From positions 1 through 45,504 of the forward strand of contig CAJUKV010000030.1 of assembly GCA_910587305.1 (NCBI GenBank): 45,504 nucleotides of DNA, given 5' to 3'. Of this stretch, positions 14,839-23,340 are shown in pieces. This DNA is from an uncultured Lachnospiraceae bacterium (GTDB taxonomy: Bacteria; Bacillota; Clostridia; Lachnospirales; Lachnospiraceae). Position 1 is the stretch's first letter. Each line of letters opens with the position of its first letter. The translations under genes were made by a program, and so were the position numbers. The notes beneath the pieces are model-generated. The model saw only the letters and a program-made list of their open reading frames with translations, was not told the origin of the DNA and made no database searches.

Positions 14839-15258
14839 TTAACTGTGCCTTCGAATTTGGATAAGACGTAAAAGGTCATTGTACAAGCTTTCTTTATCCT
14901 CGATATCAATCATCAACCATCTTTGTCCATTTCCTTCTTGCGTTTGATGGTATATATTTTGCAATTCATCCGCACAGTCCGGAAGTATTTCTTCTACAAG
15001 GGGTTTTTCTTTTTTGCCAATGACAATTAGAATTGTAAAATAGCCTTCTTTTGGATAAACGGTGCATAATGACTTTCCTGATTTTTTAAATTTAATGTTC
15101 CAGCCTTTTTCCCAACTGCATGAACTGTATGCTATTTTTTCGATGCATTTATGCTCTTCCCTGATTTCCGAACAAAATTGCATGAAAACAGGGTTTCGGA
15201 CATACTCGCTTATTTCTTCAATGGTAGGACGGTTAGTTTTATCTTGTAAATTAATCAT
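14839..15258 (-). CDS. DUF3788 family protein
   Basis: A 139-residue soluble protein of the DUF3788 family: an N-terminal stretch EISEYVRNPVFMQFC, then SCSWEKGWNIKFKKSGKSLC, TVYPKEGYFTILIVIG and an end with WLMIDIEDKE. I use the ATG at 15258 (MINLQDK), which has AAAGGA about 10 bases upstream; a longer frame to 15318 lacks a site. Family function is unknown; members look like small cytosolic alpha-beta proteins. It is divergent from the two-component operon at 15347. Confidence 0.88.
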   Translation of the reverse strand: MINLQDKTNRPTIEEISEYVRNPVFMQFCSEIREEHKCIEKIAYSSCSWEKGWNIKFKKSGKSLCTVYPKEGYFTILIVIGKKEKPLVEEILPDCADELQNIYHQTQEGNGQRWLMIDIEDKESLYNDLLRLIQIRRHS

Positions 15259-15346
15259 ATGATGTGTTCCTTTAAATTTGAATATATTTATTTTACGGCC
15301 GAAAAGAGAAAAAGACAAGCTTTAATTGTAGGAGAGGCAAAGCATA

Positions 15347-16036
15347 ATGAAAATTTTGTTGGTGGAAGATGATTTGGAAATCAGTACGATGTTAAAAAAT
15401 TTTTTGGCTACCGAAAATTATGAGGTGGTCACCGCCTATGACGGGGAAAGCGCCTGTGAAAAGTTCTTTTCCGAAGACTATAGCCTGGTATTACTGGATT
15501 TGATGATACCGAAAAAGAACGGTATAGAAGTTATGGGGAAAATCAGAGAATCCAGTACGGTGCCCATCATCATCCTGTCGGCAAAGGATACGGATTTCGA
15601 CAAAACGCTTGGCCTTTCACTGGGGGCGGACGATTATATCACGAAGCCGTTTTCCGTTACGGAAATGGCGGCGCGCATAAAAGCCAATATCAGAAGAAAT
15701 ACACAGTATGCTGCGGGAGCTTCCATGCAGCGGCCGGTTCTTATAAAGGGAACGCTGACAATGAATTTGAACGATTATTCCGTAAAAAAAGATGGGAAAG
15801 AGATCGAACTTACGGCAAAAGAGTTTGAAATCCTGAAATTACTATTGCAGAATCCGAAAAAGGTTTATACAAAGGAACAAATATATTCTCTTGTATGGAA
15901 GGATGCATATTTAGGCGACGAAAATGCTGTAAATGTCCATATCAGCAGGCTGAGAACCAAAATAGAAGACAATCCTCGCGACCCTAAATACATTATCACG
16001 GTCTGGGGGATTGGATATAAGGCCGGAGGGGATTAA
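15347..16036 (+). CDS. OmpR-family response regulator of the second two-component/ABC operon
   Basis: A 229-residue regulator. The receiver has LLVEDD, acceptor Asp51 (LVLLDLMIP), ILSAKD and YITKPFSV. The winged helix spans about 130-229 (LTAKEFEILKLLLQNP, VNVHISRLRTKIEDNP, IITVWGIGYK). It starts a four-gene operon with kinase, ATPase and permease. This arrangement is typical of Clostridia and Bacilli loci that sense and remove bacitracin- or lantibiotic-like peptides. The VanR-box-like repeat at 17061-17083, before the transporter genes, is its likely target. TAGGAGAGG lies before the start. Confidence 0.93.
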   Translation: MKILLVEDDLEISTMLKNFLATENYEVVTAYDGESACEKFFSEDYSLVLLDLMIPKKNGIEVMGKIRESSTVPIIILSAKDTDFDKTLGLSLGADDYITKPFSVTEMAARIKANIRRNTQYAAGASMQRPVLIKGTLTMNLNDYSVKKDGKEIELTAKEFEILKLLLQNPKKVYTKEQIYSLVWKDAYLGDENAVNVHISRLRTKIEDNPRDPKYIITVWGIGYKAGGD

Positions 16037-16037
16037 A

Positions 16038-16976
16038 ATGAGCGACCGGACAATATTTTTGGCCCTTGTGATTGTCATAATTGCGCTTGCCTTTCTTGTC
16101 CTTTACCAGAGATTTGCATTCACAAGAGGAATACAGGCAAAATTAAAACAAATTTGCCGGAAGTTAGAAGATATTTTGGAATCTGACAGCGATGAAAAGG
16201 TAATGGTATTTACGGATAATCCTGTTTTGATGGAATTGGCGGGCGGGATCAATCGTCTTTTGCTTGACCGTCAAAAGCTAAGAGCCGATTTTAAGAGAGG
16301 GGAGATTGCTTCTAAAAAAATGCTGGCGAACATATCCCATGATATCAAAACGCCTTTGACCGTTATATTGGGATATTTGGAGATCATGCGCATGGCCGAT
16401 TCAGATGATGAAATGCTGAAAAAAGTGGAAGCCAAAACAAAACAGGTGATAGATTTAATAGGTCAATTTTTTACGCTTGCAAAGATTGAGGCAGGCGATA
16501 TGAACATAACCCTTTCGAAAGTCAACATAAACGAAATTTGCAGGGAAAGCGCTCTTAGTTTCTACGAGATTTTATTGCAAAAAGACTTTGAAGTGGAGAT
16601 TGCGATACCGGAAACAGCGGTTTATGTTAAGGGCGATAAAGACGCCCTGCAGAGAATCCTGTTTAATTTACTTTCTAATGCAATCAGATATGGAAGCGAT
16701 GGAAAGTATCTTGGCGTATTTTTGCGCGAGGAAAAAACAAGCGCATATATCGACATAACCGATAAAGGGAAAGGGATAGAAAAGGAATTTGCGGATAGCG
16801 TATTTGAACGGCTGTATACTATGGAGGATTCCAGAAACCGCGAGATTCAGGGAAATGGTTTAGGGCTGACAATTGCAAAAAATCTTGCCGTCCGGCTGGG
16901 CGGAGATATTTATTTGGACAGCATACCAGGCAGTAAAACCACGTTTACCGTCAAACTGGAAAAAATAAAATATTGA
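16038..16976 (+). CDS. Sensor histidine kinase with one N-terminal helix
   Basis: A 312-residue kinase starting one base after the regulator stop (ATG 16038, with GGAGGGG upstream). A single helix lies at about 6-23 with almost no outside segment. It is followed by a cytoplasmic linker, the H box ANISHDIKTPLTV with His101, an N box (RILFNLLSNAIRYG), and G boxes (DKGKGIEKEF, GNGLGLTIAKN). A kinase without an outside domain suggests sensing within the membrane, often through the partner ABC transporter. It is paired with the regulator at 15347. The ligand is unknown. Confidence 0.92.
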   Translation: MSDRTIFLALVIVIIALAFLVLYQRFAFTRGIQAKLKQICRKLEDILESDSDEKVMVFTDNPVLMELAGGINRLLLDRQKLRADFKRGEIASKKMLANISHDIKTPLTVILGYLEIMRMADSDDEMLKKVEAKTKQVIDLIGQFFTLAKIEAGDMNITLSKVNINEICRESALSFYEILLQKDFEVEIAIPETAVYVKGDKDALQRILFNLLSNAIRYGSDGKYLGVFLREEKTSAYIDITDKGKGIEKEFADSVFERLYTMEDSRNREIQGNGLGLTIAKNLAVRLGGDIYLDSIPGSKTTFTVKLEKIKY

Positions 16977-16982
16977 ATATGG

Positions 16983-17006
16983 GGGATACCTTTTGGGGTA
17001 TCCCTT
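16983..17006 (+). terminator. Hairpin after the kinase gene
   Basis: GGGATACC (16983-16990) pairs with GGTATCCC (16997-17004), followed by TTT. It lies between the kinase and the ABC genes, so the transporter can be controlled separately from its promoter region. Confidence 0.7.
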
Positions 17007-17060
17007 TGTGCGTACACGGCGCATAGAGGAAAACGGCCGGCATAACTGACGGTCAAACTG

Positions 17061-17083
17061 TTGTAAGAAATTCGTAAGAATTA
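17061..17083 (+). promoter_or_regulatory. VanR-box-like direct repeat before the ABC genes
   Basis: TTGTAAGAAATT (17061-17072) and TCGTAAGAATTA (17072-17083) are direct repeats 11 bases apart, one helical turn, as expected for an OmpR-family dimer. Both resemble the recalled VanR consensus TCGTANGAAANT. A possible -10 (TAAAAT) follows before the AAAGGAGG of the ATPase gene. Confidence 0.6.
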
Positions 17084-17143
17084 CGCAAGAGTTTTGAAAA
17101 GATACACCGCTAAAATAGTATTCATAGAAAGGAGGCAGCGAAT

Positions 17144-18055
17144 ATGTCTTATATTTTACAGACAAATCATCTTACGAAAAGGATAGACGGCAAAGAACTG
17201 GTAAAGGATGTGAATATTCATGTAAAAAAAGGAGAAATTTACGGATTCCTAGGGCCCAATGGAGCCGGGAAAACTACGGTAATGAAAATGATAACAAACC
17301 TGTGGAAACCAACGCAGGGAACCGTGGAGCTTTTTGGGGAAACCCTTGAAAACACGTCTTATGAAGTATTGAAACGTATGGGAAGTATTATTGAATTTCC
17401 GACATTTTATGAACATATGAGCGGGAGAGACAATTTGCAGCTCCATTGTGAATACATGGGGTATTATAGCAAAGACAGCTTATCCGAAGCTCTTAACATG
17501 TTAGGGCTTTTTGAAGCGGCGGATAAGCCGGTGAAAAGATATTCCCTGGGAATGAAGCAACGCCTGGGGATTGCCCGCGCCGTTTTGTGTAAACCGGAGC
17601 TGGTGGTGTTAGACGAACCGACAAACGGATTGGACCCTGCCGGAATGAAACAAATCAGGGATTTATTTAGGATGCTGTCAACGGAATATGGCATGACGTT
17701 CCTGATATCAAGCCATCTCCTTGCGGAAATTGAGAGTATTGCGGATACAATCGGCATTATCCATCATGGGAAATTGATAAGGGAAATTCCTATGAATGAA
17801 ATCTCCGAAATGAATACGGCATATATAGAGCTTTCCGTGGGAAACACGCAAAAAGCCGCCTATATCCTTTCGGAAAAATTGAACCTGCATAATTTCAAGA
17901 TTGTGGATGATTCCAAAATCCGTATTTATGAGGTTTCTGCTGCAACACAGACAATTTCAAAGGAATTGCTTTCAAACGGGGTGGAAATGATGTCTATTAC
18001 GAAACACGCCGAATCATTGGAAGAGTATTTCCTTAAACTGACGACGGAGGTGTAA
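17144..18055 (+). CDS. BcrA-like ABC transporter ATP-binding protein
   Basis: A 303-residue ATPase: Walker A GPNGAGKTT (about 37-45), signature YSLGMKQRLGIA, Walker B LVVLDEPTNGLDP, switch ISSHLLAE. The C-terminal tail of about 80 residues is of the bacitracin-exporter type (AESLEEYFLKLT). AGGAGG lies about 8 bases before the start. It is five bases from the permease gene. With the two-component pair upstream it forms a typical antimicrobial-peptide detoxification locus, inferred from family and layout. Confidence 0.93.
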   Translation: MSYILQTNHLTKRIDGKELVKDVNIHVKKGEIYGFLGPNGAGKTTVMKMITNLWKPTQGTVELFGETLENTSYEVLKRMGSIIEFPTFYEHMSGRDNLQLHCEYMGYYSKDSLSEALNMLGLFEAADKPVKRYSLGMKQRLGIARAVLCKPELVVLDEPTNGLDPAGMKQIRDLFRMLSTEYGMTFLISSHLLAEIESIADTIGIIHHGKLIREIPMNEISEMNTAYIELSVGNTQKAAYILSEKLNLHNFKIVDDSKIRIYEVSAATQTISKELLSNGVEMMSITKHAESLEEYFLKLTTEV

Positions 18056-18060
18056 AAATC

Positions 18061-18765
18061 ATGTTAAAGCTGATAAAACTGGAATGGAAGAAAAACAATA
18101 TTGGGAAATATATCCGTAAAGCGATTATTTTAACGGCGTTTATATGCCTGTTTATGTTTTCCCTTGCTTTTTTGGGAATCGCGGATGATCCGGACGGAAC
18201 GCTGGACGCCGCCCCGGGCATGAATACCGTTTCCGCCTCCATAGAATTGTTTACAAGTATGGCGTTTCTCATTTTTACAAGCGCCATGCTGGCGACCTTT
18301 ATCGTGAGCGCATATAAAAATAAAACCATGAACCTGATGTTTACTTATCCTATCAAGCGCCGGAAAATACTGATATCCCAAATGTTGGCCGTGTGGATTT
18401 TCAGCTTCGCGGCATTGATTATGTCAAAGCTGGCAATCTATACATGCGTATTTGCAGGTTCAAAGTATATGCGGTCATCCTTTGCGATTGATTTTGACAT
18501 GGGCAGGTCGTCATTTTATATTCAGCTGATACTAAAATCCTTTGTTATCGTAAGCATGAGCTTTATTGCATTGTTTGTGGGAATGGCAGCGAAATCCTCG
18601 AAAGCGGCTATTATTACTTCCTTTTTACTGATTTTTCTTACACAGGCGAACGTGGGTGATTTTACAATGGCGGATAACGCAATATTTCCCCTGGTATTAA
18701 CGGCCATATCTTTTGCATGTGCCGTTCTGTCAATAAAAAATGTGGAGAGTAAGGATTTATTATAA
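18061..18765 (+). CDS. ABC-2 permease (BcrB-like)
   Basis: A 234-residue membrane protein with six predicted helices (about 20-42, 60-85, 110-135, 150-175, 180-200, 205-225). Short loops and a basic N-terminus (MLKLIKLEWKKNNIGKYIRK) are typical of small ABC-2 permeases that pair with BcrA-type ATPases. GGAGG precedes the start. It is the last gene of the operon and is followed directly by a strong terminator. Confidence 0.87.
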   Translation: MLKLIKLEWKKNNIGKYIRKAIILTAFICLFMFSLAFLGIADDPDGTLDAAPGMNTVSASIELFTSMAFLIFTSAMLATFIVSAYKNKTMNLMFTYPIKRRKILISQMLAVWIFSFAALIMSKLAIYTCVFAGSKYMRSSFAIDFDMGRSSFYIQLILKSFVIVSMSFIALFVGMAAKSSKAAIITSFLLIFLTQANVGDFTMADNAIFPLVLTAISFACAVLSIKNVESKDLL

Positions 18766-18773
18766 TACATTCC

Positions 18774-18810
18774 AAAGCAACGGTTTAGTTAAGGACTAAA
18801 CCGTTGCTTT
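18774..18810 (+). terminator. Perfect 16-bp terminator hairpin
   Basis: AAAGCAACGGTTTAGT (18774-18789) pairs without mismatch with ACTAAACCGTTGCTTT (18795-18810) around a five-base loop. A-rich and T-rich ends allow use from both strands, fitting the convergent gene at 18833. Confidence 0.85.
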
Positions 18811-18832
18811 ATCAGCAGGACATCTTACTTTT

Positions 18833-19099
18833 TTAGTCTTCCTCAATCACATGAATTTCTAAATAGTCAAAATCTATGGCTTCTATAAAATTATCCTGGG
18901 TGAAACGGGTTTTGTCATGCCTTTGAAAATCCGTCACCGTGGCGTCAAGCCAGATAGGCTTGCCCAAATCAAACTGATAGCATATTTCATCAATTGCATG
19001 AAATATCTTATGTGTCCGCGTATCTGTACTGTCATCACAAATAACGGTATCCTTTAGCATACGGTTGTCTTTAAAAATCTTTGCCCACAAACGAAACAT
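18833..19099 (-). CDS. Conserved-looking 88-residue protein, unknown function
   Basis: Starting at MFRLWAKIFKDNRML (ATG at 19099, with GGGGA five bases upstream), it continues with TVICDDSTDTRTHKIFHAI, an ICYQFDLGKPIWL strand and an acidic end IHVIEED. It is soluble and rich in Asp and aromatic residues. Two longer in-frame starts exist (19111 and 19147), but the MFRLW start has the best binding site. I know of similar small proteins in Clostridia but no named function. Confidence 0.7.
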   Translation of the reverse strand: MFRLWAKIFKDNRMLKDTVICDDSTDTRTHKIFHAIDEICYQFDLGKPIWLDATVTDFQRHDKTRFTQDNFIEAIDFDYLEIHVIEED

Positions 19100-19318
19100 A
19101 CAAATCCCCATTCTTTCAATAGCCCCCGGATTTGGGCGTATACACAAATGATTGTTAACTTAAGGACGGCTGGTGAAGCCTCTGATTTATTATAGCAAAG
19201 GCAAATCAACTTCTCAATCTCATGAAAACTAACAATAAAGATTAAAAATATATAAAATATTTGTTAGATGTGTACATTATTACATAAAGTATGATAAAAT
19301 ATAAATAAATAATTAATT

Positions 19319-19358
19319 GGGGAAATGCCTGAAAACACCTTAAGAGGCGGGCATTTTT
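19319..19358 (+). other. Hairpin in the leader of the alarmone synthetase gene
   Basis: GAAATGCC and GGCATTTTTC flank a loop with an inner CCT/AGG pair. A T-run sits in the 3' arm, so it could act as an attenuator about 45 bases before the ATG at 19400. AT-rich sequence with a possible -10 TAAAAT precedes it. Confidence 0.4.
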
Positions 19359-19399
19359 CATGAGGACTTAAATAATTACATAAATAAGGCGGTAAGCAA

Positions 19400-20041
19400 A
19401 TGGAATTAAAGGTAGAACGCGACAGTGACATTGAAAGCTGGATGGAGGTTACCTTGGTTTATAATTCGGCGCTTAAGCAAATTTCGACCAAGCTGGAGAT
19501 ACTGAATGATGAATTTCAGCATGTACACAGGTATAATCCCATTGAGCATATCAAGTCGAGAATCAAAACATCTGAAAGTATTGTAAAAAAATTGCGAAGG
19601 CATGGCTACGAATCGACCATCCAAAACATGGTTCAGCATGTGAATGATATTGCAGGCATTCGGGTAATTTGTTCTTTTACATCAGATATTTACCGGATTG
19701 CAGACATGATTAGAAATCAAAGTGATATCAGAGTAATTTCCATCAAGGACTACATCGTAAATCCCAAGCCCAGCGGATATAAAAGCTATCATATGCTGGT
19801 GACCGTACCGGTATATTTATCGGACAGGATTATTGATGCGAAGGTTGAGATTCAGATTCGTACCGTTGCGATGGATTTTTGGGCGAGCTTAGAGCATAAG
19901 ATTCATTATAAGTTTGAAGGGAATGCCCCTGAATATATTAAAAATGAATTGATTGACTGCGCAAGAATGGTAGCCGAGCTTGACGCAAAGATGCTTTCAT
20001 TAAACGAGGAGGTACGCAATACGGATCAAAAAAGAGATTAG
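19400..20041 (+). CDS. Small alarmone synthetase (GTP pyrophosphokinase, RelQ/YjbM type)
   Basis: A 213-residue single-domain (p)ppGpp synthetase, which transfers pyrophosphate from ATP to GTP or GDP. Visible RelA/SpoT features are VKKLRRHGYE, NDIAGIRVICSF, PKPSGYKSYHM (substrate loop, Tyr and His), EIQIRTVAMDFWASLEHKIHYK (catalytic Glu and metal site). There is no hydrolase, TGS or ACT domain, so it acts as a synthetase only and is probably cytosolic and tetrameric like RelQ. Leader hairpin upstream and a clear terminator overlapping its stop. It stands alone. Confidence 0.95.
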   Translation: MELKVERDSDIESWMEVTLVYNSALKQISTKLEILNDEFQHVHRYNPIEHIKSRIKTSESIVKKLRRHGYESTIQNMVQHVNDIAGIRVICSFTSDIYRIADMIRNQSDIRVISIKDYIVNPKPSGYKSYHMLVTVPVYLSDRIIDAKVEIQIRTVAMDFWASLEHKIHYKFEGNAPEYIKNELIDCARMVAELDAKMLSLNEEVRNTDQKRD

Positions 20042-20070
20042 AAACAGCCCGAGATTTTTCGGGCTGTTTT
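20042..20070 (+). terminator. Terminator of the alarmone synthetase gene
   Basis: AAACAGCCCGA (20042-20052) pairs with TCGGGCTGTTT (20059-20069), starting immediately after the stop codon. Confidence 0.85.
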
Positions 20071-20545
20071 GCAAAAGGCAGCCGTAAAATGAGGAGTGCC
20101 CAGACGCATTTCTACGCCTGGGCTATTATGAAAAAATTTATCTATTTGTGTTTTCAGTAAAAATGAAGTTGTTCATCTGATATGTTTATAGTATACAATG
20201 CAAATATGAATAAACTATGAACAAGAAATGAAATTACCGTTAATTTTTACAACGACAGGGATAAAATGGAATATAAACTATGCAAATTATACAAAAATAA
20301 TACATGAGATATTTACATTTATGCTTTTTATCAATAGGCGTGACGGGGCGGTTTTAGCCGGAATAAGATACCTTCTAAGCAGATTAAGCAGCCGGGCAAG
20401 GCTATTACCTTTTGCATAAAATTGTAATAAAATAAGAAATTGACTTTATTGTAAAAATGAAACAAACATGATAAGATACAAAAGGAACATACGATAATGC
20501 TATCATCTGTGACAAATGGACTTGTATACCGTCGGAGGAAAAGTA
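20071..20545. other. Gene-poor stretch between the alarmone synthetase and the coiled-coil protein
   Basis: A second hairpin, GCCCAGACG/CGCCTGGGC (20098-20123), lies at the start. The rest is AT-rich. A 63-codon frame at 20228-20419 has no convincing binding site. TTGACT near 20440 could belong to a promoter of the next gene. I see nothing else. Confidence 0.6.
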
Positions 20546-21208
20546 ATGGACAATTTTATGGATAAGGTTACGCAAAAATTAAATTCCCAGGAAATCATTA
20601 AGGCCAATGCTGCAGCTGACGCGGCTGCTCTCGAAAATCTGGAAAAACAGTTAACGCTGTTTAAGGAGCAGATGGAAAAATATGACGCCTGCCTTCAGGA
20701 GATGCGAAAGCTCAATTTGAAAAATATTGAAAGCGCCCAGGGCGTGCATGAGCTGGCCAAGAAAGCAAATGATACGCTTGACCACGCGGCAGGTGAAGTG
20801 GAGGCGGTATCCGTCTCGAAAATTAAGGAAACTTCCGACATTTCCATAGCGGGTATTAACCAGCTTTTAAATGAGAGTCTTGCAAAAATTTCTGATATCA
20901 AGGAAAACTCCGAAGCTTTAGAAAAAGCCAGCGCCGATATGAATGAGAGCATGAACGGCCTGCAGGAAAAGCTGGAGGGAAGATTTACCAATATGGAAGA
21001 CTATATGCACACGGATAACGTGAAAGTCTACCGCAATGTGCAGGCAGCTATGATCGAAGAGTTGAAAAAGCAGACGACAGAGCTGAAAGAAGAACAGGAA
21101 AAAACAGCGAAAAATGGTAAAGTGATGCTGCCGTTTATGATTATTACAATGGCGGTGGCAATTGTCAATCTGGCAGTGACGATTGCTTCGATGCTGGGAC
21201 TTTTTTAG
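20546..21208 (+). CDS. Coiled-coil protein with C-terminal membrane anchor
   Basis: A 220-residue protein; ATG 20546 has CGGAGG nine bases upstream, better than the frame start at 20516. Residues 10-190 are almost entirely coiled coil, rich in Glu, Lys, Ala and Leu (KQLTLFKEQMEKYDACL, IKENSEALEKASADMNES). Residues about 196-218 form a single hydrophobic helix at the extreme C-terminus (MLPFMIITMAVAIVNLAV). A tail-anchored cytosolic coiled coil could organise a membrane complex; no named family is recognised. It lies 24 bases before the flavin reductase gene, so they may be co-transcribed. Confidence 0.8.
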   Translation: MDNFMDKVTQKLNSQEIIKANAAADAAALENLEKQLTLFKEQMEKYDACLQEMRKLNLKNIESAQGVHELAKKANDTLDHAAGEVEAVSVSKIKETSDISIAGINQLLNESLAKISDIKENSEALEKASADMNESMNGLQEKLEGRFTNMEDYMHTDNVKVYRNVQAAMIEELKKQTTELKEEQEKTAKNGKVMLPFMIITMAVAIVNLAVTIASMLGLF

Positions 21209-21232
21209 GAGATTTTTGACAGGGAGATTATT

Positions 21233-21799
21233 ATGGGGAAGCAGAGCTGGAAACCGGGGAATATGCTGTACCCTTTGCCGGTGGTTTTGGTTACGGTTGC
21301 CGATGGCAAAGGAAAGACAAACATTTTTACGGTCGCATGGGCCGGTACGGTGTGCAGCGATCCGCCTATGGTATCCATATCCGTGCGCCCGGAGCGCTAT
21401 TCCCATCAGATGATAGAGGAAACGGGAGAATTTGTAATCAACTTAACTACGCGCAAACTGGCATTTGCCACAGACTATTGCGGAGTGAAAAGCGGAAGGG
21501 ATACCGATAAAATAAAGGATATGCACTTGACGCTTCTTCCGGGAGAAAAGGTTTTGGCGCCGCTGCTGAAAGAAAGCCCGGTCAATATTGAATGCAAGGT
21601 AGAGCAGACGCTGCGCCTTGGGACACATGATATGTATGTGGCAAGAGTTGTGGCAGTCCATGCGGACGAGGCTTATATGGATGAAAAAGGGCGTTTCATG
21701 CTGGATAAGACAGAGCCCATTGCCTATTCCCATGGGAGCTATTTTACCTTAGGCAAAAAGTTGGGTACATTTGGCTATAGTGTAAAAAAGCGGACATAA
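21233..21799 (+). CDS. Flavin reductase family protein (FMN-binding)
   Basis: A 188-residue protein of the flavin reductase-like split-barrel family: N-terminal PGNMLYPLPVVLVTVAD, FTVAWAGTVCSDPPMVSISVRP (FMN phosphate region), and FVINLTTRKLAFATDYCGVKSGRDTDK. Such proteins bind FMN and either reduce flavin with NAD(P)H or act as small flavoprotein reductases. Length is usual. It ends 11 bases from the convergent dinB gene. The physiological substrate is unknown. Confidence 0.9.
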   Translation: MGKQSWKPGNMLYPLPVVLVTVADGKGKTNIFTVAWAGTVCSDPPMVSISVRPERYSHQMIEETGEFVINLTTRKLAFATDYCGVKSGRDTDKIKDMHLTLLPGEKVLAPLLKESPVNIECKVEQTLRLGTHDMYVARVVAVHADEAYMDEKGRFMLDKTEPIAYSHGSYFTLGKKLGTFGYSVKKRT

Positions 21800-21810
21800 T
21801 AAAACATGTT

Positions 21811-23088
21811 TTAGGGGGATTTGGGCTTTTTCGGCGTTTTGCTTAAAAAGCTGCCCCGCACAACGGCAGATTCGCCATACTTTTGCCGGATGCTGTCAAG
21901 GGTCTTGTCAAGAACAGCCAGTTTCTCCTTAGAAGGGGAGACAGGGTTGTTTTTTATTTTTGATTCTGCTTCGGGATATGGTTTCAAAGCGTAATCCCCG
22001 GGCAGGTCAAATAAGGAAAGCTGGGTAGGAGCCGTTAAATCCGAAAGCTTGGAGGTGCGCACCCCAAGCAGGCGGATGGGAGAGTGGTCCCACAGTTCGT
22101 CAAAAAGCTGGCAGGCGGCAAAGTAAATAATCTGTGAGGTGTTTGTGGAGGGGGAGAGGGACTTTTGGTGGGAAACGCTATGGAAATTTCCGTATTTTAT
22201 TTCCACGCTTACCATACCGGCCAGCTGTCCGGCTTTGCGCAGCCGCCCGGCAACGCTGTCGGAAAGGGACAAAAGATAATGGTGGGCCTCATCTTTATCC
22301 GAAACATCCTTAGGCAGCGTGATAGAGTTGCCCACTCCTTTTGCATCCGTAGGGGTCGATATAACATCAGTCTTATCAATGCCGTTGGCGTATTCCCATA
22401 GAAGGACGCCATGGCTTTTCAAATGTGCGGCAATAATTTCTTTTTTGGTCCTGGCAAGATCGCCAATGGTTTTAATCTCCAATTTTTCAAGAGCCTGTGT
22501 GCTGGACTTGCCGCACATATATAAGGAAGAGACGTTAAGAGGCCACATTTTTTCCGGAATCTCAAAGGAGTACAGGGTGTGGACTTTGTCCGGCTTTTGA
22601 AAATCGGAGGCCATTTTGGCAAGCACTTTTTTGTCCGAAATTCCAATGTTTACCGTGAAGCCAAAATTATCTCTTATTTGATTTTTCAGTGTGTTGGCCG
22701 CAGCCTCGGGGGAGGAATAACATCCTTTTACAGGGGTAAAATCTATAAAGCATTCATCTACGCTGAGCTGTTCAAGCTCAGGACAGAAATCAAAGAGAAA
22801 TTTCATAAGCTCCCGGCTTTTTTGGTGATAAAGACCATGATCGGGGGATTCTATGACCAGGGAGGGGCACTTGCGCAGGGCGTTGACAATTGGCTCGCCT
22901 GTGACAACGCCGTATTTTTTGGCAGGAATGGATTTGGCAAGAACAACGCCATGGCGCTTTTCCATATCACCGCCTATAATGGAAGGAATATCGCGCAGGT
23001 CAGTGGCGGCGCCATCTGCAAGCAGACGCAGGGCGCTCCAGCTTAAATAGGCTGAATTTACATCTATGTGAAAAATAATTTTATCCAT
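21811..23088 (-). CDS. dinB: DNA polymerase IV (Y-family translesion polymerase)
   Basis: A 425-residue error-prone polymerase. The catalytic elements are IIFHIDVNSAYLSW (first metal Asp), AKKYGVVTGEP (finger region), LEQLSVDECFIDF (the Asp-Glu pair), then a helix-hairpin-helix region and the little finger (VSVEIKYGNFHSVSHQKSL). The long C-terminal tail after DLPGDYALKPYPE is lineage-specific and basic (KTPKKPKSP). It copies past damaged bases; in Bacillota it is often part of the SOS set, but I did not identify a LexA box. It faces the M23 protein gene, with 252 bases between. Confidence 0.95.
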   Translation of the reverse strand: MDKIIFHIDVNSAYLSWSALRLLADGAATDLRDIPSIIGGDMEKRHGVVLAKSIPAKKYGVVTGEPIVNALRKCPSLVIESPDHGLYHQKSRELMKFLFDFCPELEQLSVDECFIDFTPVKGCYSSPEAAANTLKNQIRDNFGFTVNIGISDKKVLAKMASDFQKPDKVHTLYSFEIPEKMWPLNVSSLYMCGKSSTQALEKLEIKTIGDLARTKKEIIAAHLKSHGVLLWEYANGIDKTDVISTPTDAKGVGNSITLPKDVSDKDEAHHYLLSLSDSVAGRLRKAGQLAGMVSVEIKYGNFHSVSHQKSLSPSTNTSQIIYFAACQLFDELWDHSPIRLLGVRTSKLSDLTAPTQLSLFDLPGDYALKPYPEAESKIKNNPVSPSKEKLAVLDKTLDSIRQKYGESAVVRGSFLSKTPKKPKSP

Positions 23089-23260
23089 TTTGTGTGAATC
23101 TCCTTTTCATCAGTCTATGCTATTTTAACAGACAAGTAAACTGCGCATTCCGTGAGAACATGATGCAGTCTATTTTACCAGAAGAAATGGAAATAACATA
23201 CCCTTTACAAGCAAAATGATAGCTGATAGAATAAATTTGTTATAAAAACAGGGACAGGCC

Positions 23261-23276
23261 AGCCTGTTATCAGGCT
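23261..23276. other. Short hairpin between dinB and the M23 protein gene
   Basis: AGCCTG/CAGGCT with loop TTAT in the upstream region of the peptidase gene, followed by CCTTTATG. It could be leader structure; evidence is modest. Confidence 0.35.
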
Positions 23277-23340
23277 CCTTTATGAAAATTTATATGAGAA
23301 AATTACATAACAGAATAAAGAAATATGGAGTTTCGTTCAG

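Noticed and set aside
20228..20419. 63-residue reading frame
   Set aside because: No good binding site, mixed composition and no neighbour support.
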